Assembly (NCBI RefSeq): GCF_007859755.1
Contig: NZ_SJPF01000003.1
Span: forward strand, 620,001 to 684,000
Length of the DNA stretch: 64,000 nucleotides
Reading direction: 5' to 3'
Source of the DNA: Blastopirellula retiformator
GTDB lineage: Bacteria; Planctomycetota; Planctomycetia; Pirellulales; Pirellulaceae
The position numbers were made by a program, and so were the translations under genes. Under the pieces are notes generated by a model. It made no database searches. It had not been told where the DNA came from and saw only the letters and a list, made by a program, of their open reading frames with translations. Numbering within the stretch: the stretch's first letter is position 1; each line of letters opens with the position of its first letter. This document shows, piece by piece, positions 49,302 through 58,044 of this stretch.

Positions 49302-50714
49302 TTACTTCTTCAGCACGCTCGTTTCGGGCGACTTGGCCGAACGGACCGTCGCTGCGTCCTGGGAATCCTCCGACGCGGCGGTCGTTTTCGGTTCCGGCAG
49401 CGCCAACATGTCAAAGCCGGCGGCGAAGTTGCGGTCGCCTTCGGCGAACTTCTCGGCCAGTTTCGTTTCGAGCGTAAAGACGATCGAATAACGGCGTCCC
49501 GAGTCGTCGGAGAACAGGTAGTAGATCCACTCGATCGGCATCCCTTCGGCGACGCCGTTAGCAGTGACGCGCAGCTGACGCAGCCCGTGCGAAGTCACCT
49601 TCTCCGAGGCGTCGGCGAACTCGCCGAAGTTCTTACCCAGCGACTTCTGCACTTCTTGCTGGAACGCTTCCAGCGTCATCTGTTCGCCCGGCTTCAAGTT
49701 GCTGATGCGGGTGACGTTGCACTGGGCGATCAGATCTCCCTGCTTCACCAGACGGAAAACCGACTGCTTGGCGGTTTCGCTCATCATGGTCCAGTCGCGC
49801 TCGAGCAGCAGTCCGAATCCAGCCTCTTTCGACTCGTAGTCGAGCAGCAGCTTCCCTTCGTTCGGGGTTAGATCGACCTTGGCCAATTGAGCGTCCGAGA
49901 GAGCGCTAACCGGCGTTTCGACCGGCTGCGATAGCATGCGAATGACCGCTTTGACTTTGAAGCCGGGAGCGTTGTGCGCGATGGCGCGGTTTTCGTCGAT
50001 CGCGGCGGCGACCCACTCGATCGTCTGCGACTGCAGGTTGAAGTTGATCTTGGCTTTGACTGACAGGTCGGTGGCGACCCCGCCAATGGCGCCGGCGATC
50101 GTGCCGGTTAGCTCCATCTTGGCCTGGGTCTCGGTAATCTGGACCAATTTCGCCTTCATGTCGTTCTGCGACACGGCGTCGAGCAGGAAGAGCTCGGCCA
50201 GGCGGTCGTTTTCAAACGTCCAGCTTTCCCCCACCTTCACTTTGCCTTTCGGCAGGAAGATCCCGGTCAGCAAGCTGCTGCACTGAACGTTGATCAGGTC
50301 GAGTTCGCCGCGGGTGAAGTGCCCCTCGGGTAGGTACAACTCTTGGCGGCCCCCTTCGAGCTCGGCGGCGACCAGCGTCTTGGAAGCAGGGAGCGTCGTC
50401 CGCTCATCCTGGCCGTTGAGCTTCATGTCCGCCCAGGCTTCGTCGTACTTGCGGACAGCCGCAAGCGGCGAATCCGAACCCAAGAGACGCTCGTCATATT
50501 GAAGAGTGCCGGTCAGCGCCATCGGAAATTCGCGAAGTTTGGTTCCGTCGGGATTTACGCGAACGGTCCCCTCAACCTCCATAACCACTTTGCACACACG
50601 GTTTTGGGCGGCAGGACCGACCTTCAATTCGACGCTTTGCTCCGCCGCTACGGAAATTCCCGGCGCGAAAAAGGAAAGCGAAACGAATAGTGCGGCTCGT
50701 GCATCGAAGTTCAT
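49302..50714 (-). CDS. secreted protein of unknown function
   Basis: A 470-residue protein from ATG 50714 with a signal peptide (about 1-24, ending SVAAEQ). The mature part is rich in beta-strand patterns, for instance VCKVVMEVEGTVRVNPDGTK and GSLLTGIFLPKG-like stretches, with repeated short loops. The C-terminal ~130 residues (SKEAGFGLLLERDWTMMSET, RYSIVFTLETKLAEKF) resemble lipocalin/PsbP-like outer-surface domains only loosely. No catalytic motif was found. It could be an outer-membrane associated protein of a planctomycete-specific family. Confidence 0.65.
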   Translation of the reverse strand: MNFDARAALFVSLSFFAPGISVAAEQSVELKVGPAAQNRVCKVVMEVEGTVRVNPDGTKLREFPMALTGTLQYDERLLGSDSPLAAVRKYDEAWADMKLNGQDERTTLPASKTLVAAELEGGRQELYLPEGHFTRGELDLINVQCSSLLTGIFLPKGKVKVGESWTFENDRLAELFLLDAVSQNDMKAKLVQITETQAKMELTGTIAGAIGGVATDLSVKAKINFNLQSQTIEWVAAAIDENRAIAHNAPGFKVKAVIRMLSQPVETPVSALSDAQLAKVDLTPNEGKLLLDYESKEAGFGLLLERDWTMMSETAKQSVFRLVKQGDLIAQCNVTRISNLKPGEQMTLEAFQQEVQKSLGKNFGEFADASEKVTSHGLRQLRVTANGVAEGMPIEWIYYLFSDDSGRRYSIVFTLETKLAEKFAEGDRNFAAGFDMLALPEPKTTAASEDSQDAATVRSAKSPETSVLKK

Positions 50715-51253
50715 GTAACGAAATCCCAGGGAACGCGCTAAGAGAAAGTAGTGATTCTTCCGTAGGATCGTCAAAATCGGGCCCCCAAGTCCAGCAGATT
50801 GGATCGGATGTTGGGGTTGCTCCAATAGTTGACGAAAACCGGCCTGTGATATACCGCACGATCCTGAAGCCGATTTTTGACGTAAAGTTAATTCAGGCGA
50901 TCGTTTAACGGTTCCTATCTCCTCGCCGCTTTTCCGGGGATTCTCATATCCCAACCGCGAACTTGAAAAAAAACGCGAACATTTTCGCAACCTTTTCCCA
51001 CTTGATTGCGTATAAACCAATGAACAATTTGCTGGTAAATAGTCTCAGGGTTCACAAATAAAAACGACGTGAATTCCTGGTCTTTTTAGCGGCGACGAGC
51101 ATTTTGACAGAAAAGAGGCCCCTGCTTCGCAGGTTTTCAGTCCCAGTGCTTGAGTGACGTGCGTCCTGGAAGGACGCTGCACCCCAAAGTCCAACGCGTG
51201 CGAGTAATTCGCAGGGATTGTCGCTGTTGGCAGCTCACCTAGTGAGGGACAAC
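50715..51253. other. 539-bp gap holding the sigma-factor leader
   Basis: No gene is seen. Toward the right end there are two hairpins: CCTGC/GCAGG (51121-51133, followed by TTTTC) and GCGTCCT/AGGACGC with a 3-base loop (51161-51177). They lie in the probable 5' leader of the sigma factor gene at 51254 and may regulate its translation or transcript stability. AT-rich runs at 50966-51060 probably hold the promoters. Confidence 0.4.
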
Positions 51254-52924
51254 GTGAATACGAACTACAAATCTGAAAGCTTGCGACGTTTTCGCGACCA
51301 ACAGGTCCGATTCGCGCCGCGCGATAAAAAAGTGGATCAGGCCAATCGGGCCGAACGCCTGCTGGGCGAAATCGACCCGAAGAAGACCTATCCGTACGAA
51401 TATCTCTTTTTCCGCATTACCGACTTCCGTCCGGATGACAATCCGCAAGGAACGGTCGAAGGCGCCGAAACGCAGCATGACCTGCGGCTGTTCGTCGAAG
51501 ACCTGTCCGATTCGGCCGACATTCCGGTGGAACTGGCCGGCGAAGAGGTCTTGACCGTCGAAGAATTGAGCCACAAGTTCAACGTTTCGACCAAGACGAT
51601 TTCTCGTTGGCGGGCTCAAGGGCTGGTCAGTCGTCGCTTCCTGTTTGAAGGACGCAAGCGGGTCGGTTTTCTGAAAAGCAGCGTCGAACGGTTTGTGCGG
51701 AATAACTCCGACCGAATCGAACGGGGCCGTCAGTTCAGTCAGCTGACGGAGGAGGAGAAGGACGAAATCATCGAACGTGCCCGACGTCTGGCTCGCGCCG
51801 GCGGCGGTCCTTCGGAAGTTGCCCGGCGAATTGCGACCCGCATGGGCCGCAGCGTCGAGACGATTCGTTACACGCTGAAAAACTACGACGAGAAGAACTC
51901 GGAGACCGCGGTCTTCCCGCGTTCGACCGGTCCGCTGAGCGACGACGCCAAGGAAGGAATCTTCCAGGCCTATCGCGACGGCACGTCGGTTGATCGTTTG
52001 GCCGAGCGGTATCACCGAACCAAGAACAGCGTTTACCGCGTGGTGAACGAAGTTCGCGCGACCCACATCGAAGAGCTTCCGCTCGACTGCATCTACAACG
52101 AAGTGTTTGAAGATGCGAGCATGGAAGAAGAGATCTTGGGCCCGCTGCCGGTGGCGGAAACGGCGACTCGCCGGACCCGTCCGCCGTCTGGTTTGCCGTC
52201 GTACCTAGCGTCGCTGTACGAAGCTCCGCTGTTGACGCGTGAGCAGGAATATCACCTGTTCCGTAAGTTTAACTATCTGAAGTTCAAAGCGGCCAAGTTG
52301 CGTGACGAAGTCGAAGCCAGCAAGGCTAAGGCGAGCGTCATGGACGAGATTGAACGCCTGTACGACGCCGCGGTCGAAGTGAAGAACCAGATCGTGCAGT
52401 CGAACCTGCGTCTGGTCGTGTCGATCGCCAAGCGTCACCTCGGCGCCGCCGAAGAGTTTTTTGAACTGGTCAGTGACGGCAACATGTCGCTCATTCGAGC
52501 GGTCGAAAAGTTCGACTATTCGCGCGGTAACAAGTTCAGCACGTACTGCAGCTGGGCGATCATGAAGAACTTCGCTCGTACGATTCCGGTCGAGTTCAAA
52601 CATCGCGATCGATTTCGCACCAGTTTGGACGAACTGTTCCAAGGTCGGGTCGATAATCGCAGCGACCAGTACGAGCAAGAATCGTTGCAGCAGCAACGTG
52701 AAGTTCAGATCCAGGGGATCTTGAATCGGCTCGATGAACGCGAGCAGAAAATCATCATCCGCCGCTACGGTCTGGACCACGATCACGAGCCGCAAACGCT
52801 CAAAGAAGTGGGCGCCGAACTGGGCGTCACCAAAGAGCGGATTCGCCAGATCGAAGCCCGAGCGCTCAACAAGTTGCGCGTCGCCGCGCAAGAGGCGAAG
52901 CTCGATTTGCCGGAAGTGAACTAA
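51254..52924 (+). CDS. sigma-70 family RNA polymerase sigma factor with two N-terminal HTH domains
   Basis: A 556-residue protein from GTG 51254, chosen because GAGGGA lies 5 bp before it. Two N-terminal DNA-binding-type segments precede the sigma core: VEELSHKFNVSTKTISRWRA and a second HTH around DEIIERARRLARAGGGPSEV ... GRSVETIRYTLKN. Region 2 (SNLRLVVSIAKRHLGAAEEF ... RAVEKFDYSRGNKFSTYC) and region 4 (KEVGAELGVTKERIRQIEAR) are typical of group 2/RpoD-like sigma factors. Region 1.1 of RpoD is not present; the HTH modules take its place. A strong intrinsic terminator follows. Confidence 0.92.
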   Translation: MNTNYKSESLRRFRDQQVRFAPRDKKVDQANRAERLLGEIDPKKTYPYEYLFFRITDFRPDDNPQGTVEGAETQHDLRLFVEDLSDSADIPVELAGEEVLTVEELSHKFNVSTKTISRWRAQGLVSRRFLFEGRKRVGFLKSSVERFVRNNSDRIERGRQFSQLTEEEKDEIIERARRLARAGGGPSEVARRIATRMGRSVETIRYTLKNYDEKNSETAVFPRSTGPLSDDAKEGIFQAYRDGTSVDRLAERYHRTKNSVYRVVNEVRATHIEELPLDCIYNEVFEDASMEEEILGPLPVAETATRRTRPPSGLPSYLASLYEAPLLTREQEYHLFRKFNYLKFKAAKLRDEVEASKAKASVMDEIERLYDAAVEVKNQIVQSNLRLVVSIAKRHLGAAEEFFELVSDGNMSLIRAVEKFDYSRGNKFSTYCSWAIMKNFARTIPVEFKHRDRFRTSLDELFQGRVDNRSDQYEQESLQQQREVQIQGILNRLDEREQKIIIRRYGLDHDHEPQTLKEVGAELGVTKERIRQIEARALNKLRVAAQEAKLDLPEVN

Positions 52925-52957
52925 CGCTGGCGCGCTGTTGGCGAAGTGAAAAAATTG

Positions 52958-52989
52958 AAAGAGCCCGAGATAATCGTCTCGGGCTCTTT
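52958..52989 (+). terminator. intrinsic terminator of the sigma factor gene
   Basis: Stem AAAGAGCCCGAGA / TCTCGGGCTCTTT (13 bp) with a 6-base loop, followed by a run of T. Confidence 0.9.
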
Positions 52990-53015
52990 TTTTGCGCCTG
53001 CGATCGCGGAAACGC

Positions 53016-53358
53016 CTATTTTTTCTGGCTCGCAACGTCCTCCTGACTGACGTCAAAGGTGAACTCGTTGCTCCCTTCGGTGACTTCCGCGGTTAGCGGC
53101 GTCGTCTCTGGACGACGGACTTTACGCGGCAATTTCCAGGGAAGTTGCTCCTGCTTTTCCAGCGGAACGCCAGGCAGCGGCGGAGGTCCTTCCGGCGGTA
53201 GCAAGGTCACCGCGTATTGGCCAGTCGCCACGTCGCTAAGGTGAACTGTGCCGCTGGCGTCGAGCTTGCCGCAATACGACTCGCCGTTTTCTCGGCACGA
53301 TAGATCAATCATGGCGGCTTCCAGCGGCATTTCGCCCTTGGAGGCGGTGATGGCAACG
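53016..53358 (-). pseudogene. carboxypeptidase-regulatory-like protein gene truncated by a mobile element
   Basis: The minus-strand frame encodes about 114 residues of a beta-sandwich regulatory-like domain: GDVAITASKGEMPLEAAMID, CGKLDASGTVHLSDVATGQY, AVTLLPPEGPPPLPG and a tail ending SQEDVASQKK. Such planctomycete proteins normally begin with a lipoprotein signal. Here everything upstream of the GDV start is replaced by mobile element sequence (53359-53473), which continues the open frame as MIFSADCVIARMRSQN... to TTG 53462. A start at ATG 53330 would still give 104 residues, without a signal. Confidence 0.7.
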
Positions 53359-53473
53359 TCGCCAGGCTCAGAGCATAGCTCTTCGCGGCTCGCAAAATAA
53401 CGACGTAAGTCGTTATTTTGCGAGCGCATCCGTGCGATCACGCAGTCTGCCGAGAAAATCAACGGACTGCTAG
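53359..53473. mobile_element. CTAR-flanked stem-loop element, copy D (left end missing)
   Basis: A 115-bp copy in the A/B orientation that begins inside the element at TCGCCAGGCTCAGAGCATAG and ends at CTAG (53470-53473). The GTTGAAAAATGCC hairpin is missing. It keeps AGAGC/GCTCT, an almost perfect CGCAAAATAACGAC / GTCGTTATTTTGCG hairpin and the terminal hairpin. Its left border joins directly to the remnant of a regulatory-like gene, so a deletion followed or accompanied the insertion. Confidence 0.8.
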
Positions 53474-53920
53474 TCGCCGCAACCAGTTGTTTGCAGCGTC
53501 GTTTCCTGGTTTTTTATAAGATCTATCGCTGTCGTGGCCTGTGTTTTTCGGTGATGTCGCGAGATATTCATGGACTTTCGTCACGGCTGCCAATGTTGTA
53601 GGCGGCCATGATTGGCGGAAAGTCGAAGCGGCCCCCGCGGCCAAGTGCCCCTTGAACGAAGAACCAGGCATGCTGGCGCCAAACGTTGACCCAAATTTGC
53701 GAATCGGGGCGAGGGGATGAACCTCTAACGGCGAGATTTCGTCTGGTAGAAAGTGGGGCTAAAACGGGCGAAAAGCCCCTGTTATTGGCAAGTCAGGGAA
53801 GCTTTCTGGGGTCGTTGAAAACTTCCTCTCGTTTTTTTGCTGGCCAGTGGCTGAAGGCGACTTGCGGGGGCAGGTCAACTCGCTATATTAGTCTGTTTTC
53901 GATTATAGCCCGACTAACGG
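53474..53920. other. 447-bp gap before the tRNA cluster
   Basis: Only short frames without family features are present. The right end contains the promoter listed for the tRNA genes; no repeat copy or clear hairpin is seen elsewhere. Confidence 0.4.
53862..53889 (+). promoter_or_regulatory. likely promoter of the tRNA-tuf cluster
   Basis: TTGCGG (53862-53867) and TATATT (53884-53889) with a 16-base spacer, 31 bp before the first tRNA gene. It would drive tRNA-Thr, tRNA-Tyr, tRNA-Gly, tRNA-Thr and tuf. Confidence 0.5.
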
Positions 53921-53993
53921 GCTGGCGTAGCTCAATTGGCAGAGCAGCTGATTTGTAATCAGCAGGTTGTGGGTTCGACTCCCACCGCTAGCT
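53921..53993 (+). tRNA. tRNA-Thr (anticodon TGT)
   Basis: Cloverleaf with acceptor GCTGGCG/CGCTAGC, D arm GCTC...GAGC, anticodon loop TTTGTAA and T arm GTGGG-TTCGACT-CCCAC. The 3' CCA is not encoded. Confidence 0.93.
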
Positions 53994-54104
53994 TCCGCGA
54001 AGCGGCTTTTCGTGCTCATGCGAACCCGCGCCAGCCTTCGGGCGGGCGATCGCAGTAAGGTGAGACTTGCGGCGAAAAGGACGCGGGGTGCAGTGAATAA
54101 GTGC

Positions 54105-54186
54105 GGGGGGTTTCCCGAGCGGTCAAAGGGGACAGACTGTAAATCTGTTGGCTATGCCTTCACAGGTTCGAATCCTGTACCCCCCA
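54105..54186 (+). tRNA. tRNA-Tyr (anticodon GTA)
   Basis: Class II tRNA with long variable arm (82 nt), acceptor GGGGGGT/ACCCCCC, anticodon loop CTGTAAA. CCA is not encoded. Confidence 0.93.
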
Positions 54187-54302
54187 CTTGTAAAAAAATG
54201 ACGCCAAGGGGCTTATGCCCGCTGGCGGAACCACACCAAAAAAGGTGAGAATGGCGAAGATCGGCGCCGTACTGCGGCGGCGATAGTCGCAAGAGACGAT
54301 TC

Positions 54303-54373
54303 GCGGGTGTAGCTCAATGGTAGAGCAACAGCCTTCCAAGCTGAAGACGAGGGTTCGATTCCCTTCACCCGCT
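54303..54373 (+). tRNA. tRNA-Gly (anticodon TCC)
   Basis: Acceptor GCGGGTG/CACCCGC, anticodon loop CTTCCAA, T arm AGGG-TTCGATT-CCCT. CCA is not encoded. Confidence 0.93.
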
Positions 54374-54457
54374 TGGGCGGCGCCAAGCCGCAGTCTGAAT
54401 TGGACCCGTCGTCCGGTTCGGAATATCTGTGGCGGACATGCGCACACCGCGTATGTC

Positions 54458-54529
<72 letters not shown>

Positions 54530-54601
54530 CTTCGCTAGTTGTTTATTTCCGCTTGCTCCAAGTTTGCACTGATTCAGTGGGGATTACGAAAGACTAAGAA
54601 C

Positions 54602-55798
54602 ATGGCCAAGGACGTATTTGAAAGAACTAAGCCGCACGTCAACGTCGGCACTATCGGCCACATTGACCATGGCAAAACGACCACGACCGGCGCCATCCTC
54701 GCCGTCCAGGCGGCCAAGGGTTTGGCGAAGAACAAGGCGTACTCCGATATCGCCAAGGGCGGTACCGTTCGTGACGCGACGAAGACCGTGACCATTGCGG
54801 TCGCCCACGTCGAGTACGAAACCGACACTCGTCACTACGCTCACATCGACTGCCCGGGCCACGCTGACTTTGTGAAGAACATGATCACCGGCGCCGCCCA
54901 GATGGACGGTGCGATTCTGGTCGTGTCGGCTGCTGACGGTCCGATGCCGCAGACGAAGGAGCACGTTCTGCTGGCTCGTCAGGTTGGCGTGCCGTACATC
55001 GTGGTCTTCCTGAACAAGTGCGACCTGGTCGACGACGAAGAGCTGCTGGATCTCGTCGAGCTGGAAGTTCGCGAACTGCTCAGTAAGTACGAATTCCCCG
55101 GCGACGATTGTCCGGTGATTCGCGGCGCTTCGCTGCCGGCTTACAACAGCCCGGCCGATCCGGATGCCAGCAAGTGCATCTCGGAACTGATGGACGCCCT
55201 GGACTCGTACATTCCGGAACCGGCTCGCGAAGCTGACAAGCCGTTCCTGATGGCGATCGAAGACGTCTTCTCGATCGAAGGTCGCGGTACCGTCGCCACC
55301 GGTCGTATCGAACGCGGCGTCGTCAAGGTTGGTGAAGAAGTTTCGATCATCGGCCTGAACGATACCCCGACCAAGACCACGGTCACCGGTATCGAAATGT
55401 TCAACAAGATCCTGCAAGAGGGTTATGCGGGCGACAACGTCGGCTGCTTGCTCCGCGGCGTCAAGCGTGAAGACATTTCGCGCGGCCAGGTGCTCGCCAA
55501 GCCGGGTTCGATTACCCCGCACACCAAGTTTGAAGCGGAAATCTACTGCTTGTCGAAGGAAGAAGGCGGTCGTCACACCCCGTTCTTCTCTGGTTATCGC
55601 CCGCAGTTCTACTTCCGTACGACCGACGTGACTGGTACCGCCAACCTGATCGGCGCCGAAATGTGCATGCCGGGCGACAACGTTCGCATTGAGGTCGAGC
55701 TGCACAAGCCGATCGCGATGGACGACGGCGTTCGCTTCGCGATTCGCGAAGGCGGCCGCACCGTTGGTTCGGGCGTCGTTACGAAGATTCTCGCCTAA
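54602..55798 (+). CDS. tuf: elongation factor Tu
   Basis: A 398-residue GTPase that carries aminoacyl-tRNA to the ribosome. Seen: G1 motif GHIDHGKT (19-26; Ile for the usual Val), the DCPGHADF G3 motif, NKCD (G4) and the domain 2-3 sequences with [14 protein letters not shown] and the C-terminal [19 protein letters not shown] 54602 gives [14 protein letters not shown], the expected start. It sits between tRNA-Thr (GGT) and tRNA-Trp, a layout found in planctomycetes and chlamydiae. A terminator-like hairpin follows. Confidence 0.98.
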   Translation: MAKDVFERTKPHVNVGTIGHIDHGKTTTTGAILAVQAAKGLAKNKAYSDIAKGGTVRDATKTVTIAVAHVEYETDTRHYAHIDCPGHADFVKNMITGAAQMDGAILVVSAADGPMPQTKEHVLLARQVGVPYIVVFLNKCDLVDDEELLDLVELEVRELLSKYEFPGDDCPVIRGASLPAYNSPADPDASKCISELMDALDSYIPEPAREADKPFLMAIEDVFSIEGRGTVATGRIERGVVKVGEEVSIIGLNDTPTKTTVTGIEMFNKILQEGYAGDNVGCLLRGVKREDISRGQVLAKPGSITPHTKFEAEIYCLSKEEGGRHTPFFSGYRPQFYFRTTDVTGTANLIGAEMCMPGDNVRIEVELHKPIAMDDGVRFAIREGGRTVGSGVVTKILA

Positions 55799-55817
55799 GC
55801 GAGACAGAGTAAATTTT

Positions 55818-55860
55818 GCGGCGCCCGGCCCGAAAACATGGGTCGGGCGTCCGCAGTTTT
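55818..55860 (+). terminator. intrinsic terminator of tuf
   Basis: Stem GCGGCGCCCGGCCC / GGGTCGGGCGTCCGC with two mismatches and an 8-base loop, followed by AGTTTT just before tRNA-Trp. Confidence 0.65.
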
Positions 55861-55933
55861 AGGGGCGTAGCTCAATTGGCAGAGCGCTGGTCTCCAAAAC
55901 CAGAGGTTGAGAGTTCGATTCCCTCCGCCCCTG
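55861..55933 (+). tRNA. tRNA-Trp (anticodon CCA)
   Basis: Acceptor AGGGGCG/CGCCCCT, anticodon stem CTGGT/ACCAG with loop CTCCAAA, T arm GAGAG-TTCGATT-CCCTC. The 3' CCA is not encoded. It precedes secE, as in many bacteria. Confidence 0.93.
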
Positions 55934-56046
55934 CTTCGTCGGTTGATCTTCAGTCGTTTCGGCTCGGATCGATTCGACGTTCCGTCAATACCAAGTCATC
56001 GTCTTTGGCGCCGCCAGCGACGTTTTAGGAAGAGAGTCACGCAGCG

Positions 56047-56502
56047 ATGGCAAAAGATAAGGCCGCCGCTTCCGCCGGAAACTTCGTCCAGGAGTTGGCT
56101 CAGACCGGACGCTACAAGCGTTCGCAAGGTCGGACCGCTCGTCAGGCGACGATGCTCGCCATTTGGGCGTTGGTCGGTGTAGCGGGGTGGCAACTATTCG
56201 ACGTGTTGCGGAACCAGGGGCAAGAGCGTTGGCTGCAAGTCGGCCTGCCTGCCTTGGTGGTGATCGCAGGGTTTTGGATCGCTTACCGAGTGATCAACTG
56301 GCCGGTTTTCGCCGACTTTTTGATTGCTGTGGAAGCGGAAATGAACAAAGTGACTTGGCCTACGCGGGCTGAGTTAATTCGGGCCAGCGCCGTGGTGATC
56401 CTGTTTGTGTTCGCCCTGGCGGCCGTACTGTTTGCGTACGACGTGTTTTGGCAGTACGTGCTGAAGCACTGGATCGCGTTTTTGCGTTACGCGTTTAGCT
56501 AG
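56047..56502 (+). CDS. secE: preprotein translocase subunit SecE
   Basis: A 151-residue subunit of the SecYEG channel. The conserved amphipathic helix and last membrane helix are at AEMNKVTWPTRAELIRAS (about 98-115) and VILFVFALAAVLFAYDVFW (117-135). Two extra hydrophobic segments precede them (about 37-58 and 68-85), giving a three-span SecE rather than the single-span form of many bacteria. ATG 56047 follows GGAAGAGAG. It lies directly before nusG. Confidence 0.95.
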   Translation: MAKDKAAASAGNFVQELAQTGRYKRSQGRTARQATMLAIWALVGVAGWQLFDVLRNQGQERWLQVGLPALVVIAGFWIAYRVINWPVFADFLIAVEAEMNKVTWPTRAELIRASAVVILFVFALAAVLFAYDVFWQYVLKHWIAFLRYAFS

Positions 56503-56529
56503 TAAGGCGTCCGGCCAAGGGATCGAGCT

Positions 56530-57390
56530 GTGGAAAACGAGTCGAAAAACGAAAACGAACTGCCCGCTGAGGACGTAACCGCCGAAGGCGCTGCGCCGGA
56601 AGCGGCTGAGTCGTCCGACGCGCCGCAGCCGGAAGAATCGCAGTCTGAGGTTTCGGAAGAAGCTGTTTCGGAAGAAACCGCTTCGGAAGAGGCGTCTGCG
56701 GACGAAGTTGCTGCCGCCGAAGAAGCGGTGAGCGAAGAAGCCGCGGAAGAATCGGTCGCCGAAGAGGCGAAGCCGGCTCGGAAAAAGAAAGAGCGCAATC
56801 GCGGTCCGCTTGAACTGATTGAGGAAGAGGAAGAAGACTCTGCCGAAGTCGGTGAGATGGACTGGTACATCCTGAAGGTGCAGAGCAATCGCGAAAAGTC
56901 GATCTGTGCGAACCTTTGGCGACGCGTGAAGATGGCGGGCCTCGAGCCGTATTTTGATCAGGTCATGGTCCCCACCGAGGACATCGTCGAATTCAAAAAC
57001 GGCAAAAAGAAAATCACGAAGCGCAAGCTGTACCCAGGCTACATCGTCGTCCACATGGCGATCAACGATGACACCTGGTTCCTGGTGCGTGAGACCGGCG
57101 GAATCGGCGACTTTACGGGTGCCGCAGGCCGCCCGACTCCCATGCTGGCGCATGAAGTGGAGCGAATCACGAAGAAGGCGGAAAGCGAAGACGCAGGCGA
57201 AGAGCCGGTCAAGACCAACATTCGCTTCAAGCTTGGCGATCATATTCGCATCACTGAAGGAACCTTCGAGAACTTCGAAGGAGATGTCGAAGGAATCGAC
57301 GAGACGAACGGCCGTGTGACGGTCATGATCAACATCTTCGGTCGGACGACTCCGGTTGAGATGGAGCACTGGCAAATGGAGCCGGTGTAA
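56530..57390 (+). CDS. nusG: transcription termination/antitermination protein NusG with an acidic N-terminal extension
   Basis: A 286-residue NusG starting at GTG 56530. The NGN domain begins about residue 111 (DWYILKVQSNREKSICANLW) and the KOW domain about 236-258 (LGDHIRITEGTFENFEGDVE), the part that binds RNA polymerase and modulates pausing. The first ~110 residues form an extra Glu/Ala/Ser-rich tail that standard NusG (about 180 residues) does not have, ending in a basic patch RKKKERN. The tail may bind other factors. It is 27 bp after secE. Confidence 0.95.
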   Translation: MENESKNENELPAEDVTAEGAAPEAAESSDAPQPEESQSEVSEEAVSEETASEEASADEVAAAEEAVSEEAAEESVAEEAKPARKKKERNRGPLELIEEEEEDSAEVGEMDWYILKVQSNREKSICANLWRRVKMAGLEPYFDQVMVPTEDIVEFKNGKKKITKRKLYPGYIVVHMAINDDTWFLVRETGGIGDFTGAAGRPTPMLAHEVERITKKAESEDAGEEPVKTNIRFKLGDHIRITEGTFENFEGDVEGIDETNGRVTVMINIFGRTTPVEMEHWQMEPV

Positions 57391-57540
57391 GCCATCGAGA
57401 GTCGTCGGCCTGTCGATTCCTACAGCCTCTCGCGTCGCTCCCTTGGCGACCCAGTCGGACTGTCGTTTTCGACCCACCGAACACCCAAGTAATTCAGTAA
57501 TCCACGGCGAGCCTTGCGTTCGCCGCCGAGGAAAAGAGAC

Positions 57541-57966
57541 ATGGCGAAGGAACTGGTTGGACAAGCGAAATTTCAAGTGCCCGGCGGCAAGGCCACCCCG
57601 GCGCCTCCGGTAGGTACGTCGCTCGGTAAGTTCGGCGTCAACCTCGGTCAATTCGTGACGCAGTTCAACGACAAGACCAAAGAATTCAACGGGATGCCGA
57701 TCCCGGTCGTCGTCAGCGTTTACAACGATCGCTCGTTCGAGTTCGTTTGCAAGAGCCCGCCGGCCGCCGCGTTGCTGAAGCAAGCTGCCGGTATCGCCAG
57801 CGGCGCCGGTCGTCCCCACGTCGACAAGGTCGGCAAGGTGTCGATGGACCAGGTCAATGAGATCTGCAAGCAGAAGATGAATGACCTGAACGCCAGCGAC
57901 CTGGAACATGCTCGCCGCATGATTGCCGGTACCGCTCGCAGCATGGGCATCGAAATCACCGAATAA
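57541..57966 (+). CDS. rplK: 50S ribosomal protein L11
   Basis: A 141-residue protein of the L11 family: GQAKFQVPGGKATPAPPVGT, FVTQFNDKTKEFNGMPIPV and a C-terminal AGTARSMGIEI motif that binds 23S rRNA. ATG 57541 follows AGGAAAAGAG. The 150-bp gap from nusG could hold a promoter. It leads the rplK-rplA pair. Confidence 0.98.
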   Translation: MAKELVGQAKFQVPGGKATPAPPVGTSLGKFGVNLGQFVTQFNDKTKEFNGMPIPVVVSVYNDRSFEFVCKSPPAAALLKQAAGIASGAGRPHVDKVGKVSMDQVNEICKQKMNDLNASDLEHARRMIAGTARSMGIEITE

Positions 57967-58044
57967 GCGGCGACGGCGGCGAGAACGCCCCCGCCCAATT
58001 GGCAATACACAAGCACACCGTACTGATATTCAAAGAGTCCGACG

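Noticed and set aside
53686-53958. An open frame running into the first tRNA
   Set aside because: It overlaps tRNA-Thr and the likely promoter, with no protein-like character.
54584-55705. A 373-codon open frame opposite tuf
   Set aside because: Mirror of the highly biased tuf gene; no recognisable protein features.
56374-58005. A 543-codon open frame opposite secE, nusG and rplK
   Set aside because: It spans three real genes on the other strand and has low-complexity Arg/Phe-rich content typical of shadow frames.
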